NCBI GenBank assembly: GCA_023426375.1
Contig: JAFAAV010000114.1
Location: forward strand, 1-38,437
Origin: Actinomycetes bacterium
GTDB taxonomy: Bacteria; Actinomycetota; Actinomycetes; Actinomycetales; Micrococcaceae
DNA length: 38,437 nucleotides
Direction: 5' to 3'
Position 1 is the stretch's first letter. Each line of letters starts with the position of its first letter. The notes beneath the pieces were generated by a model that was not told the origin of the DNA, made no database searches, and saw only the letters and a list, made by a program, of their open reading frames with translations. Both the position numbers and the translations under genes were made by a program. This document shows positions 16,894 to 26,362 of the stretch, in pieces.

Positions 16894-17451
16894 ATGAGAC
16901 CGCTTAGGTACTCCGTCAACGTCACGTTGGACGGCTGCGTAGATCATATGGCGGCCGTTCCTGACGAAGAACTTCACCGCCGTGCGGCGGAGACCCTCGC
17001 ACGAGCGGACGCCCTCATTTTCGGCAGAGTGACTTACCAGATGATGGAAGAAGCATGGCGCCGCGACCCGGTCACCGGTACGTGGGGCGAGTGGATCGTG
17101 CCGTGGATGGAGCCGTTCGCGAAGACCATCGACTCAGCCAAGAAGTACGTGGTCTCAAGCACTCTGGACAGCCTCGACTGGAACTCCGAATTCCTGCGGG
17201 GTGATCCGGGCGAAGCCGTCCGCGCTCTCAAGGAGGAACCCGGCGAAGGGCTGTTCGTCGGTGGCGTGACATTACCGCTGGCGCTGGCCGATCTGGGATT
17301 GATCGACGAATACGAGTTGGTGGTCCACCCACGGGTGATCGGCCACGGCCCCACGCTGTTCGCGGGGCTGTCCAAACCCTTGGATCTCAAACTCGTGGAC
17401 CGCGTGGAATACGCCTCCGGCGCCGTCGCGATGCACTACGTGCCCCGCTAG
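16894..17451 (+). CDS. RibD C-terminal / dihydrofolate reductase-like protein
   Basis: A 185-aa protein. YSVNVTLDGCVDH at the N-terminus, LIFGRVTYQMME, VVSSTL and LFVGGVTLPLALADLGLIDEYELVVHP...GPTLF are typical of the RibD_C/YwjB-YyaP reductase family. The fold is DHFR-like and probably binds NAD(P)H; the substrates are unknown, and it is not the biosynthetic folate or riboflavin enzyme. Its TAG stop coincides with the left end of a small inverted-repeat segment (17449-17540), so the last codons may have been set by an insertion. Confidence 0.85.
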   Translation: MRPLRYSVNVTLDGCVDHMAAVPDEELHRRAAETLARADALIFGRVTYQMMEEAWRRDPVTGTWGEWIVPWMEPFAKTIDSAKKYVVSSTLDSLDWNSEFLRGDPGEAVRALKEEPGEGLFVGGVTLPLALADLGLIDEYELVVHPRVIGHGPTLFAGLSKPLDLKLVDRVEYASGAVAMHYVPR

Positions 17452-17540
17452 AACCTTCGTGGACACCTCATGCATCTTTAGAACCCTTCTGCACTCCACC
17501 AAGGGCTCCAACGACACCTCAGGTGTAGCGCACGGTTCTA
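17449..17540. repeat. Small inverted-repeat-bordered segment
   Basis: The left end TAGAACC-N7-ACACCT (17449-17468) and the right end, read on the minus strand, TAGAACC-N7-ACACCT (17540-17521) share identical spacing. A third TAGAACC is at 17479. The right end also holds a perfect ACACCT-C-AGGTGT hairpin. The 92-base segment has no coding capacity and resembles a remnant of a mobile element end or a MITE. Family and target duplication are not recognised. Confidence 0.45.
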
Positions 17541-17668
17541 ACTCCCCCTCAGACGTGGATACGAGTGGGGTGCGGCTCAAGGTGACCCGCGGCGCCGTCG
17601 TCCCACGAGCGCCATCGTACCCGGGCACTGTGGTTCCCAGACCAGCGAGGCACCGACGGACAACAGAA

Positions 17669-17702
17669 CACCCCGCCACCGACCGAAGTCGGTGACGGGG
17701 TG
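17669..17702 (-). terminator. Terminator of gltA
   Basis: A 15-bp stem (17669-17683 with 17688-17702) has one wobble pair and a TTCG loop when read on the minus strand. It lies 20 bases beyond the gltA stop and is followed by TTCTGTTGT on that strand. Confidence 0.85.
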
Positions 17703-17722
17703 CTCGTGCTGAAGCGTGAAGC

Positions 17723-19024
17723 TTACTTGGAGGCCGGGTAGTGACGCTCGCCCTCGCCCACGTAGAGCTGGCGCGGACGGCCGATCTTGGTCTCCGGGTC
17801 CTCGATCATCTCGCGCCACTGGGCGATCCAGCCCGGCAGACGGCCGATGGCGAAGAGCACGGTGAACATCTTCTCCGGGAAGCCCATGGCCTTGTAGATC
17901 AGGCCGGTGTAGAAGTCCACGTTCGGGTAGAGCTTGCGCTCCACGAAGTAGTCGTCCGCCAGCGCCTTCTCTTCCATGCTCATGGCGAGGTCAAGCATTT
18001 CGTTGTTGCCGCCCAGCTTGGCCAGGACGTCGTGAGCGTAGCCCTTGATGATCTTGGCGCGCGGGTCGTAGTTCTTGTACACGCGGTGTCCGAAGCCCAT
18101 GAGGCGGACGCCGTCTTCCTTGTTCTTGACCTTCTCCATGAACTCGTCTGCGGACAGGCCGCGGTTCTGGATCTGGTCGAGCATGTGCAGAACGGACTCG
18201 TTGGCGCCGCCGTGCAGCGGACCGTAGAGGGCGTTGATGCCGGCGGAGACGGAGGCGAACATGTTGGCGTGCGAGGAACCCACCAGGCGCACGGTGGAGG
18301 TGGAGCAGTTCTGCTCGTGGTCCGCGTGCAGCATGAGCAGGATGTCCAGGGTCTTGGCGACCACCGGATCCACTTCGTACTCCTCGGCAGGCACGCCGAA
18401 GCACATGCGCAGGAAGTTCTCCGCGTAGTTGAGCTTGTTCTGGGGGTAGAGCTGCGGCTCACCCATGGACTTCTTGAACGCGTACGCAGCCAGGGTGGGA
18501 ACCTTGGCGAGCAAACGGATGGTGGAGATCTCCACCTGTTCCTTGTCGAACGGATCCAGGGAGTCTGAGTAGAACGTGGACAGCGCGGACACGGCCGAGG
18601 ACAGCACGGGCATGGGGTGCGCGGAACGCGGGAAGCCGTTGAAGAACATCTTGATGTCTTCGTGGACCATGGTGTGGGTGGTGATGCGGTGTTCGAAGTC
18701 CTCGTACTGCTCGCGCGTGGGCAGTTCACCGTAGATCAGCAGGTAGGCGGTCTCCACGAAGTTGGAGTGCTCCGCGAGTTCTTCGATGGGGTATCCGCGG
18801 TACCGCAGGATGCCGTTGTCGCCGTCGATGTAGGTGACGTGGGACTTGGTGTTGGCCGTGTTCATGAAGCCGGGGTCATAGGTCACGTTGCCGGTTTCCT
18901 TGAGCAACGAGCCCAGGCCGTAGCCCTGGTTGCCTTCGGTGACCTCCAGAACGGGCAGCTCCAGCGCCTTGCCGTCCTGATAGTTCAGTTCAACCTTCTG
19001 GGCGTTCTTCTTGGCCTCTGCCAT
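17723..19024 (-). CDS. gltA: Citrate synthase (type II, hexameric family)
   Basis: A 433-aa protein. YIDGDNGILRYRGYPIEELAE at the N-terminal domain, active-site His in GPLHGGANE and in MGFGHRVYKNYDPRA, and the catalytic Asp in LYPNVDFYTG identify a type II citrate synthase. It condenses acetyl-CoA with oxaloacetate to start the TCA cycle. The ATG at 19024 has GGAGGA 8 bases upstream. It has its own 175-base upstream spacer after dapC, so it likely has a separate promoter. Confidence 0.97.
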   Translation of the reverse strand: MAEAKKNAQKVELNYQDGKALELPVLEVTEGNQGYGLGSLLKETGNVTYDPGFMNTANTKSHVTYIDGDNGILRYRGYPIEELAEHSNFVETAYLLIYGELPTREQYEDFEHRITTHTMVHEDIKMFFNGFPRSAHPMPVLSSAVSALSTFYSDSLDPFDKEQVEISTIRLLAKVPTLAAYAFKKSMGEPQLYPQNKLNYAENFLRMCFGVPAEEYEVDPVVAKTLDILLMLHADHEQNCSTSTVRLVGSSHANMFASVSAGINALYGPLHGGANESVLHMLDQIQNRGLSADEFMEKVKNKEDGVRLMGFGHRVYKNYDPRAKIIKGYAHDVLAKLGGNNEMLDLAMSMEEKALADDYFVERKLYPNVDFYTGLIYKAMGFPEKMFTVLFAIGRLPGWIAQWREMIEDPETKIGRPRQLYVGEGERHYPASK

Positions 19025-19199
19025 GGTGTAGTCCTCCACGGTTTGCTTGGGGTGCCCCGCGAGCGGTTCGCGGTCCCATTCACGGCAACACCTGCGTTGC
19101 TATGACTGTCACGCACATACTGGGACACAGTTTGATCATCATCTAACCTACCCCCTGGTGTGGCGTAGGTTCCACTCATTGGTCGTGCGTCGAGGGTGG

Positions 19200-20345
19200 T
19201 TACACAGCCTCGCGCAGTCGGGCTACGGCGGCATCGATCCGCTCGTCGCTGGCGGTCATGGACAGTCGGACATAACCGTTTCCGGCGTCTCCGTAGAACG
19301 TTCCGGGACCCACCACGATGCCCAGTTCGGCAAAGCGACCCACGGTCTCCCAGGTGTCCTCGCCCGCGGTTCCCCACAGGTACAGGCCGGCCTCAGAGTG
19401 GTCGATACGCAGCCCGAAAGCCTCCACGGCGGGCAACAACTTGGCACGGCGTTCACGGTAGAGCGCCTTCTGCGAGGCAACGTGGGCGTCGTCGGCGAGG
19501 GCCACCCGCATGGCTTCCTGAACGGGATAGGGCACGATCATGCCCGCGTGCTTGCGCGAGTTGATCAGCGACGGCATCAGTTCAGGGTCACCGGCCAAGA
19601 ACGCGGCGCGGTAGCCAGCCAGGTTCGACTGCTTGGACAGCGAGTACGCGCTCAGCACGAGCGACAGGTCTCCCCCGGTCACGCGCTCGTCCAGGACGGA
19701 CGGTACGGGTTCGCCGCCCTCAGCCAGGTCCCAGTCGCCCCAGCCCAGTTCCGCGTAGCACTCGTCCGAAACGACCACGGCACCCTGCGCACGCGCCTGG
19801 TCCACGATCTTCTTGAGGCTTGCAGCGTCGCGCACGATTCCCGTGGGGTTACCCGGCGAGTTGACCCACACCATGCGCACGCGCGAGCGCACCTCGGGGT
19901 CCAGATCATCCAGGTCGTCGGCGGCCACGGCCTCGGCACCGGCCAGTTGCGCGCCGATGTCATAGGTGGGGTAGGCAACGGTCGGGCGCGCGACGACGTC
20001 GCCCGGGCCCAGTCCCAATAGCAGCGGCAGCCACGCGACCAATTCCTTGGAACCCACGGTGGGCATCACGGCGGCCTGGTCCAGATTGGCGACCCCGCGG
20101 CGTCGTGCGTACCAGTCCACGATCGCCTCGCGCAGCGCGGGCGTTCCGTGCGTGGTGGGATAACCGGGCGCATCCGAGGCGGCCGCGAGCGCATCCTGGA
20201 CCACGAGCGGTGTGGGATCCACGGGCGTGCCGATGGAGAGGTCCACCGTGCCGCCCGGGTGCTCAGCGGCGCGCTCACGATAGGGCGCGAGCGAATTCCA
20301 GGGGTAGTCCGGCAGGTCCAGCCCAAAGGCGCGCTGCTGCGTCAC
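19200..20345 (-). CDS. dapC: N-succinyldiaminopimelate aminotransferase
   Basis: A 381-aa class I/II PLP aminotransferase. VNSPGNPTGIV, VVSDECYAELGW and the Schiff-base lysine in SAYSLSKQSNLAGYRAAF are present. Its closeness to fdxA and similarity to the actinobacterial DapC group support transamination of succinyl-2-amino-6-oxopimelate with glutamate. The GTG start lies only 2 bases after the fdxA stop, so the two are translationally coupled. It provides the step between dapD and dapE products. Confidence 0.93.
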   Translation of the reverse strand: MTQQRAFGLDLPDYPWNSLAPYRERAAEHPGGTVDLSIGTPVDPTPLVVQDALAAASDAPGYPTTHGTPALREAIVDWYARRRGVANLDQAAVMPTVGSKELVAWLPLLLGLGPGDVVARPTVAYPTYDIGAQLAGAEAVAADDLDDLDPEVRSRVRMVWVNSPGNPTGIVRDAASLKKIVDQARAQGAVVVSDECYAELGWGDWDLAEGGEPVPSVLDERVTGGDLSLVLSAYSLSKQSNLAGYRAAFLAGDPELMPSLINSRKHAGMIVPYPVQEAMRVALADDAHVASQKALYRERRAKLLPAVEAFGLRIDHSEAGLYLWGTAGEDTWETVGRFAELGIVVGPGTFYGDAGNGYVRLSMTASDERIDAAVARLREAV

Positions 20346-20347
20346 GA

Positions 20348-20671
20348 TCAGTCCTGGTTCTGCGGGGGCAGCACGGCGATGATCGGGTGATCCTTACCGG
20401 TGTTACCCAGCTTGGCCGCACCGCCCGGGGAGCCCAGGTCGTCGAAGAACTCGACGTTCGCCTTGTAGTACTCGGCCCATTCCTCCGGGGTGTCGTCCTC
20501 GTAGTAGATGGCTTCCACGGGGCACACCGGTTCGCACGCACCGCAGTCCACGCACTCGTCCGGGTGGATGTACAGGGAGCGTTCTCCCTCGTAGATGCAG
20601 TCCACGGGACATTCTTCGACGCATGCCTTGTCCTTGACGTCCACACAAGGCTGAGCGATCACGTATGTCAC
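20348..20671 (-). CDS. fdxA: Seven-iron ferredoxin
   Basis: A 107-aa protein with a GTG start. The N-terminal half carries C9, C17, C21 and C25 (QPCVDVKDKACVEECPVDC). The second cluster motif is CVDCGACEPVC. This arrangement fits the [3Fe-4S][4Fe-4S] ferredoxins of mycobacteria and streptomycetes. The C-terminal acidic extension (DDTPEEWAEYYKANVEFF) is family-typical. It is an electron carrier for cytosolic redox enzymes. It is co-transcribed with dapC, a widely conserved actinobacterial pair. Confidence 0.96.
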   Translation of the reverse strand: MTYVIAQPCVDVKDKACVEECPVDCIYEGERSLYIHPDECVDCGACEPVCPVEAIYYEDDTPEEWAEYYKANVEFFDDLGSPGGAAKLGNTGKDHPIIAVLPPQNQD

Positions 20672-20725
20672 GGTAAACGTACCTTTCCTGGTTCGAGGGG
20701 ATCAGCCAACAGTCTAACCGTGTGG

Positions 20726-21343
20726 TCAGGAGCGTGCTTGCCGACGGAGTCTGACGATGTAGCGGCCCGTAACAATCACCGCGGCCATCACGGCCACGAA
20801 AATCACGGCGAACCACGCATAGCCAACCATGCCAATGGGTGCTTCCCACGAGGTGACCACCAGGGCCGAGCCATTCTTGAGGTAGGCGAACACCCAGGAG
20901 AGCACGTAGGTCAGCAGTCCGGGGACCGCCGCGCCCCACACCCGACGGGTCGCTGTACCGCACCACACGCTCGCGAACCACACGAGGGCCCCGGAGAACA
21001 ACAGTCCCCACGGCAGCCACACTGACTCGTTGATGTACCAGATGTTCGCGTGCATCACGGTGGCCACGGAGCCGATCAACAGGCCGGTGATCACGGTGGT
21101 CAGCACGGAGGACAGGCTGGTCGGGCGCGCCGACGCCGCTCCGGTCTCGGTGGCATCGTTCGCCGCGGCGGGTTCGTCCACCGAATTCGCAACGGCGGGA
21201 TCCGCGACAGCAAGCTTAGTGTCATCGGCGGAAAGTCGGCCGGCGGAGTTGTCTCCAGTGGCGGCCTGGTTCACGCGGTTCTCGCTCCCGGCGGAGTTCT
21301 GCCACGGGGCCGGGTTCACGGGTGTTCGTTCGGTGCTGCTCAC
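20726..21343 (-). CDS. Four-helix membrane protein in the mshB operon
   Basis: A 205-aa protein. An Ala/Asp/Thr-rich, disordered N-terminus of about 75 residues is followed by four predicted helices (SVLTTVITGLLIGSVATVMH; WLPWGLLFSGALVWFASVW; VWGAAVPGLLTYVLSWVFAYL; AWFAVIFVAVMAAVIVTG). Its ATG overlaps the mshB stop by 4 bases. Similar small membrane proteins lie between mshB and fdxA in related actinobacteria. No function is known. The coupling to mshB hints at a thiol- or envelope-related role (inference). Confidence 0.85.
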   Translation of the reverse strand: MSSTERTPVNPAPWQNSAGSENRVNQAATGDNSAGRLSADDTKLAVADPAVANSVDEPAAANDATETGAASARPTSLSSVLTTVITGLLIGSVATVMHANIWYINESVWLPWGLLFSGALVWFASVWCGTATRRVWGAAVPGLLTYVLSWVFAYLKNGSALVVTSWEAPIGMVGYAWFAVIFVAVMAAVIVTGRYIVRLRRQARS

Positions 21344-22254
21344 AAGTGATCACCGCTGCTCAGGTCACCACGGAGCAAGCGATAGTGCTCGGTGGCGGTC
21401 AGCTTCTGAGGAACGCCGTTGGACAGTTCGAACGTCTCCGATGTGTCTTCGGGAAGAACGATCTGCGTGGCGTGAGCGGCCATGGCCGCGCGCTTGGCAT
21501 TAAGGTCTCCGGAGATCACGGCCTGCTGACGCCGGTCCTCGGGGTCGTCATCGCCCTCGGTGCCCCACACGAGTAAGACGTCCCAGGCTTCCGCGCCGTC
21601 GGCCGGTGTCTTGGCCTTGTCGATGCCGAGCATCGTGACGTGATGGGTGCGCACGTGGTCCGGGTGGCCGTACCCGCCGTCGTCGCAGTAGGTGACCACC
21701 ACGTGCGGTCGCGCTGCACGGATGGCCGCGGCCACGTGAGACGCCGCCTCATCCTCGGTGGCGGAGGTGAGGGCTGCCGGGGAGACGTCCTCGGCGGGCT
21801 GTGCCCGACCGTTGTCGCCCCAGCTCATCCCGGAATCCAGATAACGGCCCAGCTCATTGGCGAATCCTACGGACTCGTCAAGGCCGGGAGTCTCTCCCGC
21901 GAAAAAGCGATCGGCAAGACCGAGTGCCGCGGCGGCGTCGTCGAGCTCCCCCACGCGATACAGGCCCAGGGCCGTGCCGTCGGTGTCCGGGCAGCCGGAC
22001 TGGCCGACTTCCAGGTAACGCAGTGGCGCGGGAATGACCTCACCGCGTTCGCCGCGCGTCATGGTGAGCAGCATGTTGCTGGCACCGGCACGCGCGTAGT
22101 GGGCGATCGAGCCGCCCGTGGCGATGGACTCGTCGTCCGGGTGGGCATGAACCCACAGGATCCGCGCCTCCCCGGGGGCACGGCCCGCGGGCAGCAGCGA
22201 ATCCACTGCGCTCTCGGTGACCGTGCCCGCTTCGGGGTATTGCGGAGTGCTCAT
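21340..22254 (-). CDS. mshB: Mycothiol deacetylase MshB
   Basis: A 304-aa zinc-dependent LmbE/PIG-L deacetylase. The metal motif AHPDDE is followed by GGSIAHYARAG. TRGERGEVI, CDDGGYGHPDHVRTHHV and the extended MshB-type sequence distinguish it from generic LmbE proteins. It deacetylates GlcNAc-inositol in mycothiol synthesis. A 4-base overlap with the membrane gene and 2 bases between it and typA indicate one operon. The mycothiol-dependent isomerase homologue at the window's right end is consistent with a mycothiol-using cell. Confidence 0.93.
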   Translation of the reverse strand: MSTPQYPEAGTVTESAVDSLLPAGRAPGEARILWVHAHPDDESIATGGSIAHYARAGASNMLLTMTRGERGEVIPAPLRYLEVGQSGCPDTDGTALGLYRVGELDDAAAALGLADRFFAGETPGLDESVGFANELGRYLDSGMSWGDNGRAQPAEDVSPAALTSATEDEAASHVAAAIRAARPHVVVTYCDDGGYGHPDHVRTHHVTMLGIDKAKTPADGAEAWDVLLVWGTEGDDDPEDRRQQAVISGDLNAKRAAMAAHATQIVLPEDTSETFELSNGVPQKLTATEHYRLLRGDLSSGDHL

Positions 22255-22256
22255 GA

Positions 22257-24164
22257 TCAGACGCGAGCCCGCTGACGAGCAGCCTTCACACGCTCGTTGG
22301 CGTCCAGCACGACCTTACGGATACGGATGGCCTCCGGGGTGACCTCGACGCACTCGTCCTCGCGGGCGAACTCGAGGCACTCCTCGAGCGTGAGCTTGCG
22401 CGGCGGGGTGAGGTGCTCGAAGCTGTCCGAGGTGGAGGAGCGCATGTTGGTGAGCTTCTTCTCCTTGGTGATGTTCACATCCATGTCGTCAGCGCGAGAG
22501 TTCTCACCCACGATCATGCCTTCGTAGACCTCGGACGTGGGCTCCACGAAGAAAGCACCGCGTTCCTGCAGGTTGATCATGGCGAACGGGGTGACCACAC
22601 CGGCGCGGTCCGCGATGAGCGAACCGTTGGTGCGGTACTCGATGTCACCGGCCCACGGCTCGTAACCGTCCGCGTACGACGACGCGATGCCGGCACCGCG
22701 AGTCTCGGTCAGGAACTTGGTGCGGAAGCCGATCAGGCCGCGCGAAGGAACCTTGAATTCCATGCGCACCCACCCGGTGCCGTGGTTGACCATGCCCTCC
22801 ATGCGACCCTTACGGGCGGCCATGAGCTGGGTGATGGCGCCGAGGAACTCGTCCGGGGCGTCAATGGTCATGTGCTCGTAGGGCTCGTGCACTTTGCCGT
22901 CGATGGTCTTGGTGACCACCTGGGGCTTACCGGCGGTGATCTCGAAGCCCTCACGACGCATCTGCTCGACCAAGATGGCCAAGGCCAGCTCGCCACGTCC
23001 CTGAACTTCCCAGGCGTCAGGACGCTGGGTGGGCAGAACCTTGAGCGAGACGTTACCGATGAGCTCCTTGTCCAGGCGGTCCTTCACCTGGCGAGCGGTC
23101 ACCTTGGCGCCCTTGACGCGACCGGCCAACGGGGAGGTGTTGATACCGATGGTCATGGAGATCGCGGGATCGTCCACGGTGATCAGCGGCAGCGGCTGGG
23201 GATTCTCCGGATCGGTCAGGGTCTCACCGATGGTGATGTCCTCGATACCGGCAACGGCCACGATCTCACCGGGGCCGGCCTGCTCGGCAGGAACGCGGTC
23301 CAGGCCCTTAGTGGCCAGCAGCTCGGAGATACGAACGTTCTTCAACTGACCGTCCTGGCGGGCCCAGGCAACGGTCTGACCCTTCTTGAGGGTGCCGTTG
23401 AAGATACGCAGCAGTGCCAGACGACCAAGGAACGGGGAAGCGTCCAGGTTGGTCACGTGAGCCTGCAGCACGCCGCCTTCTTGGTAGGACGGTGCCGGGA
23501 TGTGATCAATGATGGTCTTGAACAGCGGCTCGAGGTCCTCGTTGTCGGGGAGCTCGCCGTTGCCGGGCTGATCGGTGGAGGCGCGGCCGGCCTTACCGGA
23601 GGCGTAGACCACGGGGACGTCCAGAACGGCGTCCAGGTCCATCTCCGGGTAGTCCTCGGAGATATCAGACGCCAGGCCGAGCAGCAGGTCCATGGTCTCG
23701 GAGACGACTTCTTCGATGCGGGCGTCCGGGCGGTCCACCTTGTTGACCACGAGGATCACGGGCAGCTTGGCCTCCAGGGCCTTGCGCAGCACGAAACGGG
23801 TCTGAGGCAAGGGACCTTCGGAAGCGTCGACCAGGAGCACCACACCGTCCACCATGGACAGGCCGCGCTCAACCTCGCCACCGAAGTCGGCGTGGCCCGG
23901 GGTGTCGATCACGTTGATGGTGATGGTCTCGCCGTCGGCCGAGGGGCCGTCGTAGAACACTGTGGTGTTCTTCGCGAGGATGGTGATGCCCTTCTCCCGC
24001 TCCAGGTCACCCGAGTCCATGACTCGTTCTTCGACCTCTCCGTGTGAGGAGAAAGCGTGCGTCTGCTGGAGCATGGCATCGACAATGGTGGTCTTGCCGT
24101 GGTCAACGTGGGCAACAATTGCCACGTTGCGCAGATCGGCGCGCTGGGCGGTGGTTTCAGACAT
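22257..24164 (-). CDS. typA: Ribosome-associated GTPase TypA/BipA
   Basis: A 635-aa translational GTPase. Its motifs are AHVDHGKTT (G1), EKGITI (G2 region), DTPGHADF (G3) and NKVD (G4), followed by the EF-G-like domains and the TypA-specific C-terminus (RGLIGFRTKFLTETRG). It assists ribosome assembly and stress adaptation. The ATG at 24164 begins MSETTAQRADLRN, just before the G domain. An in-frame start 18 bases upstream would add six residues. Confidence 0.96.
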   Translation of the reverse strand: MSETTAQRADLRNVAIVAHVDHGKTTIVDAMLQQTHAFSSHGEVEERVMDSGDLEREKGITILAKNTTVFYDGPSADGETITINVIDTPGHADFGGEVERGLSMVDGVVLLVDASEGPLPQTRFVLRKALEAKLPVILVVNKVDRPDARIEEVVSETMDLLLGLASDISEDYPEMDLDAVLDVPVVYASGKAGRASTDQPGNGELPDNEDLEPLFKTIIDHIPAPSYQEGGVLQAHVTNLDASPFLGRLALLRIFNGTLKKGQTVAWARQDGQLKNVRISELLATKGLDRVPAEQAGPGEIVAVAGIEDITIGETLTDPENPQPLPLITVDDPAISMTIGINTSPLAGRVKGAKVTARQVKDRLDKELIGNVSLKVLPTQRPDAWEVQGRGELALAILVEQMRREGFEITAGKPQVVTKTIDGKVHEPYEHMTIDAPDEFLGAITQLMAARKGRMEGMVNHGTGWVRMEFKVPSRGLIGFRTKFLTETRGAGIASSYADGYEPWAGDIEYRTNGSLIADRAGVVTPFAMINLQERGAFFVEPTSEVYEGMIVGENSRADDMDVNITKEKKLTNMRSSTSDSFEHLTPPRKLTLEECLEFAREDECVEVTPEAIRIRKVVLDANERVKAARQRARV

Positions 24165-24284
24165 ACGCAGGTCTCTCTTCATAAATCGAGGTAGAGGGGA
24201 ATCTCAGCGATTCTACTCTTACTGATGGACCTGCTCGTCCACACGTGACCTATCTCTCGCGAGTTCCTTGAAGGCAGCCTTGCG

Positions 24285-26309
24285 CTACCCCAACAATTCC
24301 GGCCTGCGCCACGGTTTGTCCTGCACATGCTGGTCGACGAAGGCCAGAACGGTCTCGTACCAGGTACGCGCGTTCGCAGGCTTGAGGATCCAGTGGTTCT
24401 CGTCCGGGAAGTACAAGAATTTGTGACCCTCCACCGCGGTATGTCGCTGCAGATCCGACCACAACTGCAGCCCCTGGGAGATGGGCACCCGATAATCCTT
24501 GTCGCCGTGGATGACCAACATGGGTACTTGAATGTCACCCACGAACCGGTGGGGTGAATAGTGATCGGCCTGCGAGGGCGCCATCGCTTCTTCCCACTCG
24601 GTGTTGTCAGTGGTCGAGCCCATGGTGCTCAGATCCCACAGGGACGCGTGAGTCACGATGCACTTGAACCGCTCGCCCGTGTGGCCGGCCACCCAGTTGG
24701 CCATGTACCCGCCGTAGGAACCACCCAGCAGGGCCTGCCGCTCGGCATCGATGTCCTGGCGTTGCGTCGCCGCCTCCACCAGGGCCATGACATCAGTGAA
24801 CGGCGCACCACCTAGTTCCTGTTGGCCACGGTCGATCATGTGCTGGCCGTAACCGGTGGAAATCGCCGGGTCCGGAAGTAATACCGCGTAGCCGCGGGCC
24901 ACGAACGGCCAGGGGTTCCACCGCCACAACCACGCGTTGTTGGATGCCCACGGACCGCCGTGCACGAATACCAGCAGGGGAAGTTCTTCGGCGGCGGGTG
25001 TATCCGGCAGCGCGAGCCACGCGCGAATTACCGTGCCGTCCTCGGCCGCTGTGGTGACCTCTTCGAGCCTCCCAGCCGGAGTGGCATCGGGCAGGAGCCC
25101 CTGCACCGGTGCGGGATCCGCCGAGAATCCCTCGCTCGGCCACGATACGAGCTCCTCGGGTCGGTCCAGGCGGGATCGCAGAGCCCAGAGCCGCTCCCCC
25201 GTCACGTGAACAGATCGGTACGTCCAGCCTTGGCCATCGCCGCCGGCAGCAATATCGACGCGCGGTTCATCTCCTGGCGCACAACTGATGCTCAGCACAA
25301 TGCCGCGGCCACGGTAATCAGCACTGCACACCACGGTAACGTCATCAATCCACTGGGGACCCTCTCCCCAGTGTTGGTCTCCGGGCAGGATCTCGTGTGC
25401 GTCGCCAGACACGAAGTCGTAGACGCACAGCGATATGGAGAGATTCTGCGTACTGGTCCACAGCTGTTCCTTGACGATGATGGCCCGGGTTCCGTCCGGG
25501 CTGACAGGACCTGCTTCCCACCAGGTGTCCTGTTCGACGGGGCGGATAAGTTCGGGCTCCCCAGAGCCATCGTCGGTGACGGGCACACGCCAGATCTCCG
25601 AACGTTCCCACCCGCCGTCAATCCAAGCTTGCACGGTGACGACCGCAAAACTCCCGTCCGGCGAGGGCTCGTAACCCAGCAAACGACCCTCCGGAAGTCG
25701 AACGTGCCGGGTTTGGTCCTGGACCGAAGCGCCGTCGGCAGCAGCGACAGCGTCCACGAACCAGAGCGTGGGTACATCCGGCCCCAGGTCGTGGTCCCAA
25801 TCGCGGGTGGGTGCCGTCTCGTACAACACCGCACTCACGCCCGAGTCTTCGCGCAACTTGTCCAACCGCTCGTTCTCGGCGGTGACCTCATTTGCGTGGC
25901 GAGCAGACGGGAGCGTGCCGCTCACAAAGAACAGACGGTCGCCACCCAGCTTGAGGTCTTCGACGCCGCCGGGCCGTTCCAGAATCATCCGCGCCTCGCC
26001 GTGCGGGGGCAAAAGCCATAACCGTGTGCGGTCCTTGTCGTCCTGGCTGGCCGGGCGCGCAGACGAGAAGAAGAGGGCGCCACCGACCCCGGGACACACT
26101 TCCGACACACCGTGCTGATCGTGAGTCAGCTGCCGGGTCTGGATCTCGTCCTGGTCCGCCTCTACCGACCACGCCTGCGTCACGTACTTCTTGCCATCCG
26201 TGGACAGCTCTTTACGGAGGGCCACCACAGTGCCCGATTCGTGGGTATTGAATCCGGACAGGCGAGGCGACGCGATCAAATGCTCGGGGGTATCTACACG
26301 AAATGTCAT
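24285..26309 (-). CDS. S9 (prolyl oligopeptidase/acylaminoacyl) peptidase
   Basis: A 674-aa protein from the ATG at 26309 (MTFRVDTPEHLI). The N-terminal ~420 residues form a beta-propeller with SPDGTR/SPDGSF repeats, followed by an alpha/beta-hydrolase domain. The catalytic Ser531 is in GGSYGGYM, Asp605 in HGDKDYRVP and His639 in DENHWI. No signal peptide is visible, so it is probably cytosolic. It hydrolyses oligopeptides or acyl-peptides. Its upstream region contains the twin CstR-type operators shared with the divergent persulfide dioxygenase gene. The 120-base gap to typA has no clear terminator. Confidence 0.92.
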   Translation of the reverse strand: MTFRVDTPEHLIASPRLSGFNTHESGTVVALRKELSTDGKKYVTQAWSVEADQDEIQTRQLTHDQHGVSEVCPGVGGALFFSSARPASQDDKDRTRLWLLPPHGEARMILERPGGVEDLKLGGDRLFFVSGTLPSARHANEVTAENERLDKLREDSGVSAVLYETAPTRDWDHDLGPDVPTLWFVDAVAAADGASVQDQTRHVRLPEGRLLGYEPSPDGSFAVVTVQAWIDGGWERSEIWRVPVTDDGSGEPELIRPVEQDTWWEAGPVSPDGTRAIIVKEQLWTSTQNLSISLCVYDFVSGDAHEILPGDQHWGEGPQWIDDVTVVCSADYRGRGIVLSISCAPGDEPRVDIAAGGDGQGWTYRSVHVTGERLWALRSRLDRPEELVSWPSEGFSADPAPVQGLLPDATPAGRLEEVTTAAEDGTVIRAWLALPDTPAAEELPLLVFVHGGPWASNNAWLWRWNPWPFVARGYAVLLPDPAISTGYGQHMIDRGQQELGGAPFTDVMALVEAATQRQDIDAERQALLGGSYGGYMANWVAGHTGERFKCIVTHASLWDLSTMGSTTDNTEWEEAMAPSQADHYSPHRFVGDIQVPMLVIHGDKDYRVPISQGLQLWSDLQRHTAVEGHKFLYFPDENHWILKPANARTWYETVLAFVDQHVQDKPWRRPELLG

Positions 26310-26362
26310 GCAGGTCACACTAGCGCGATGCCCTGACACCCATAGTGCGGACTGTGCCAGCA

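Noticed and set aside
22413..24047. 544-aa open frame opposite typA
   Set aside because: It is a GC-skew shadow of the strongly conserved typA coding frame, with a Gly/Val/His-rich non-protein-like composition and no ribosome site.
24960..26021. 353-aa open frame opposite the S9 peptidase
   Set aside because: The peptidase on the other strand has full catalytic motifs; this frame has none.
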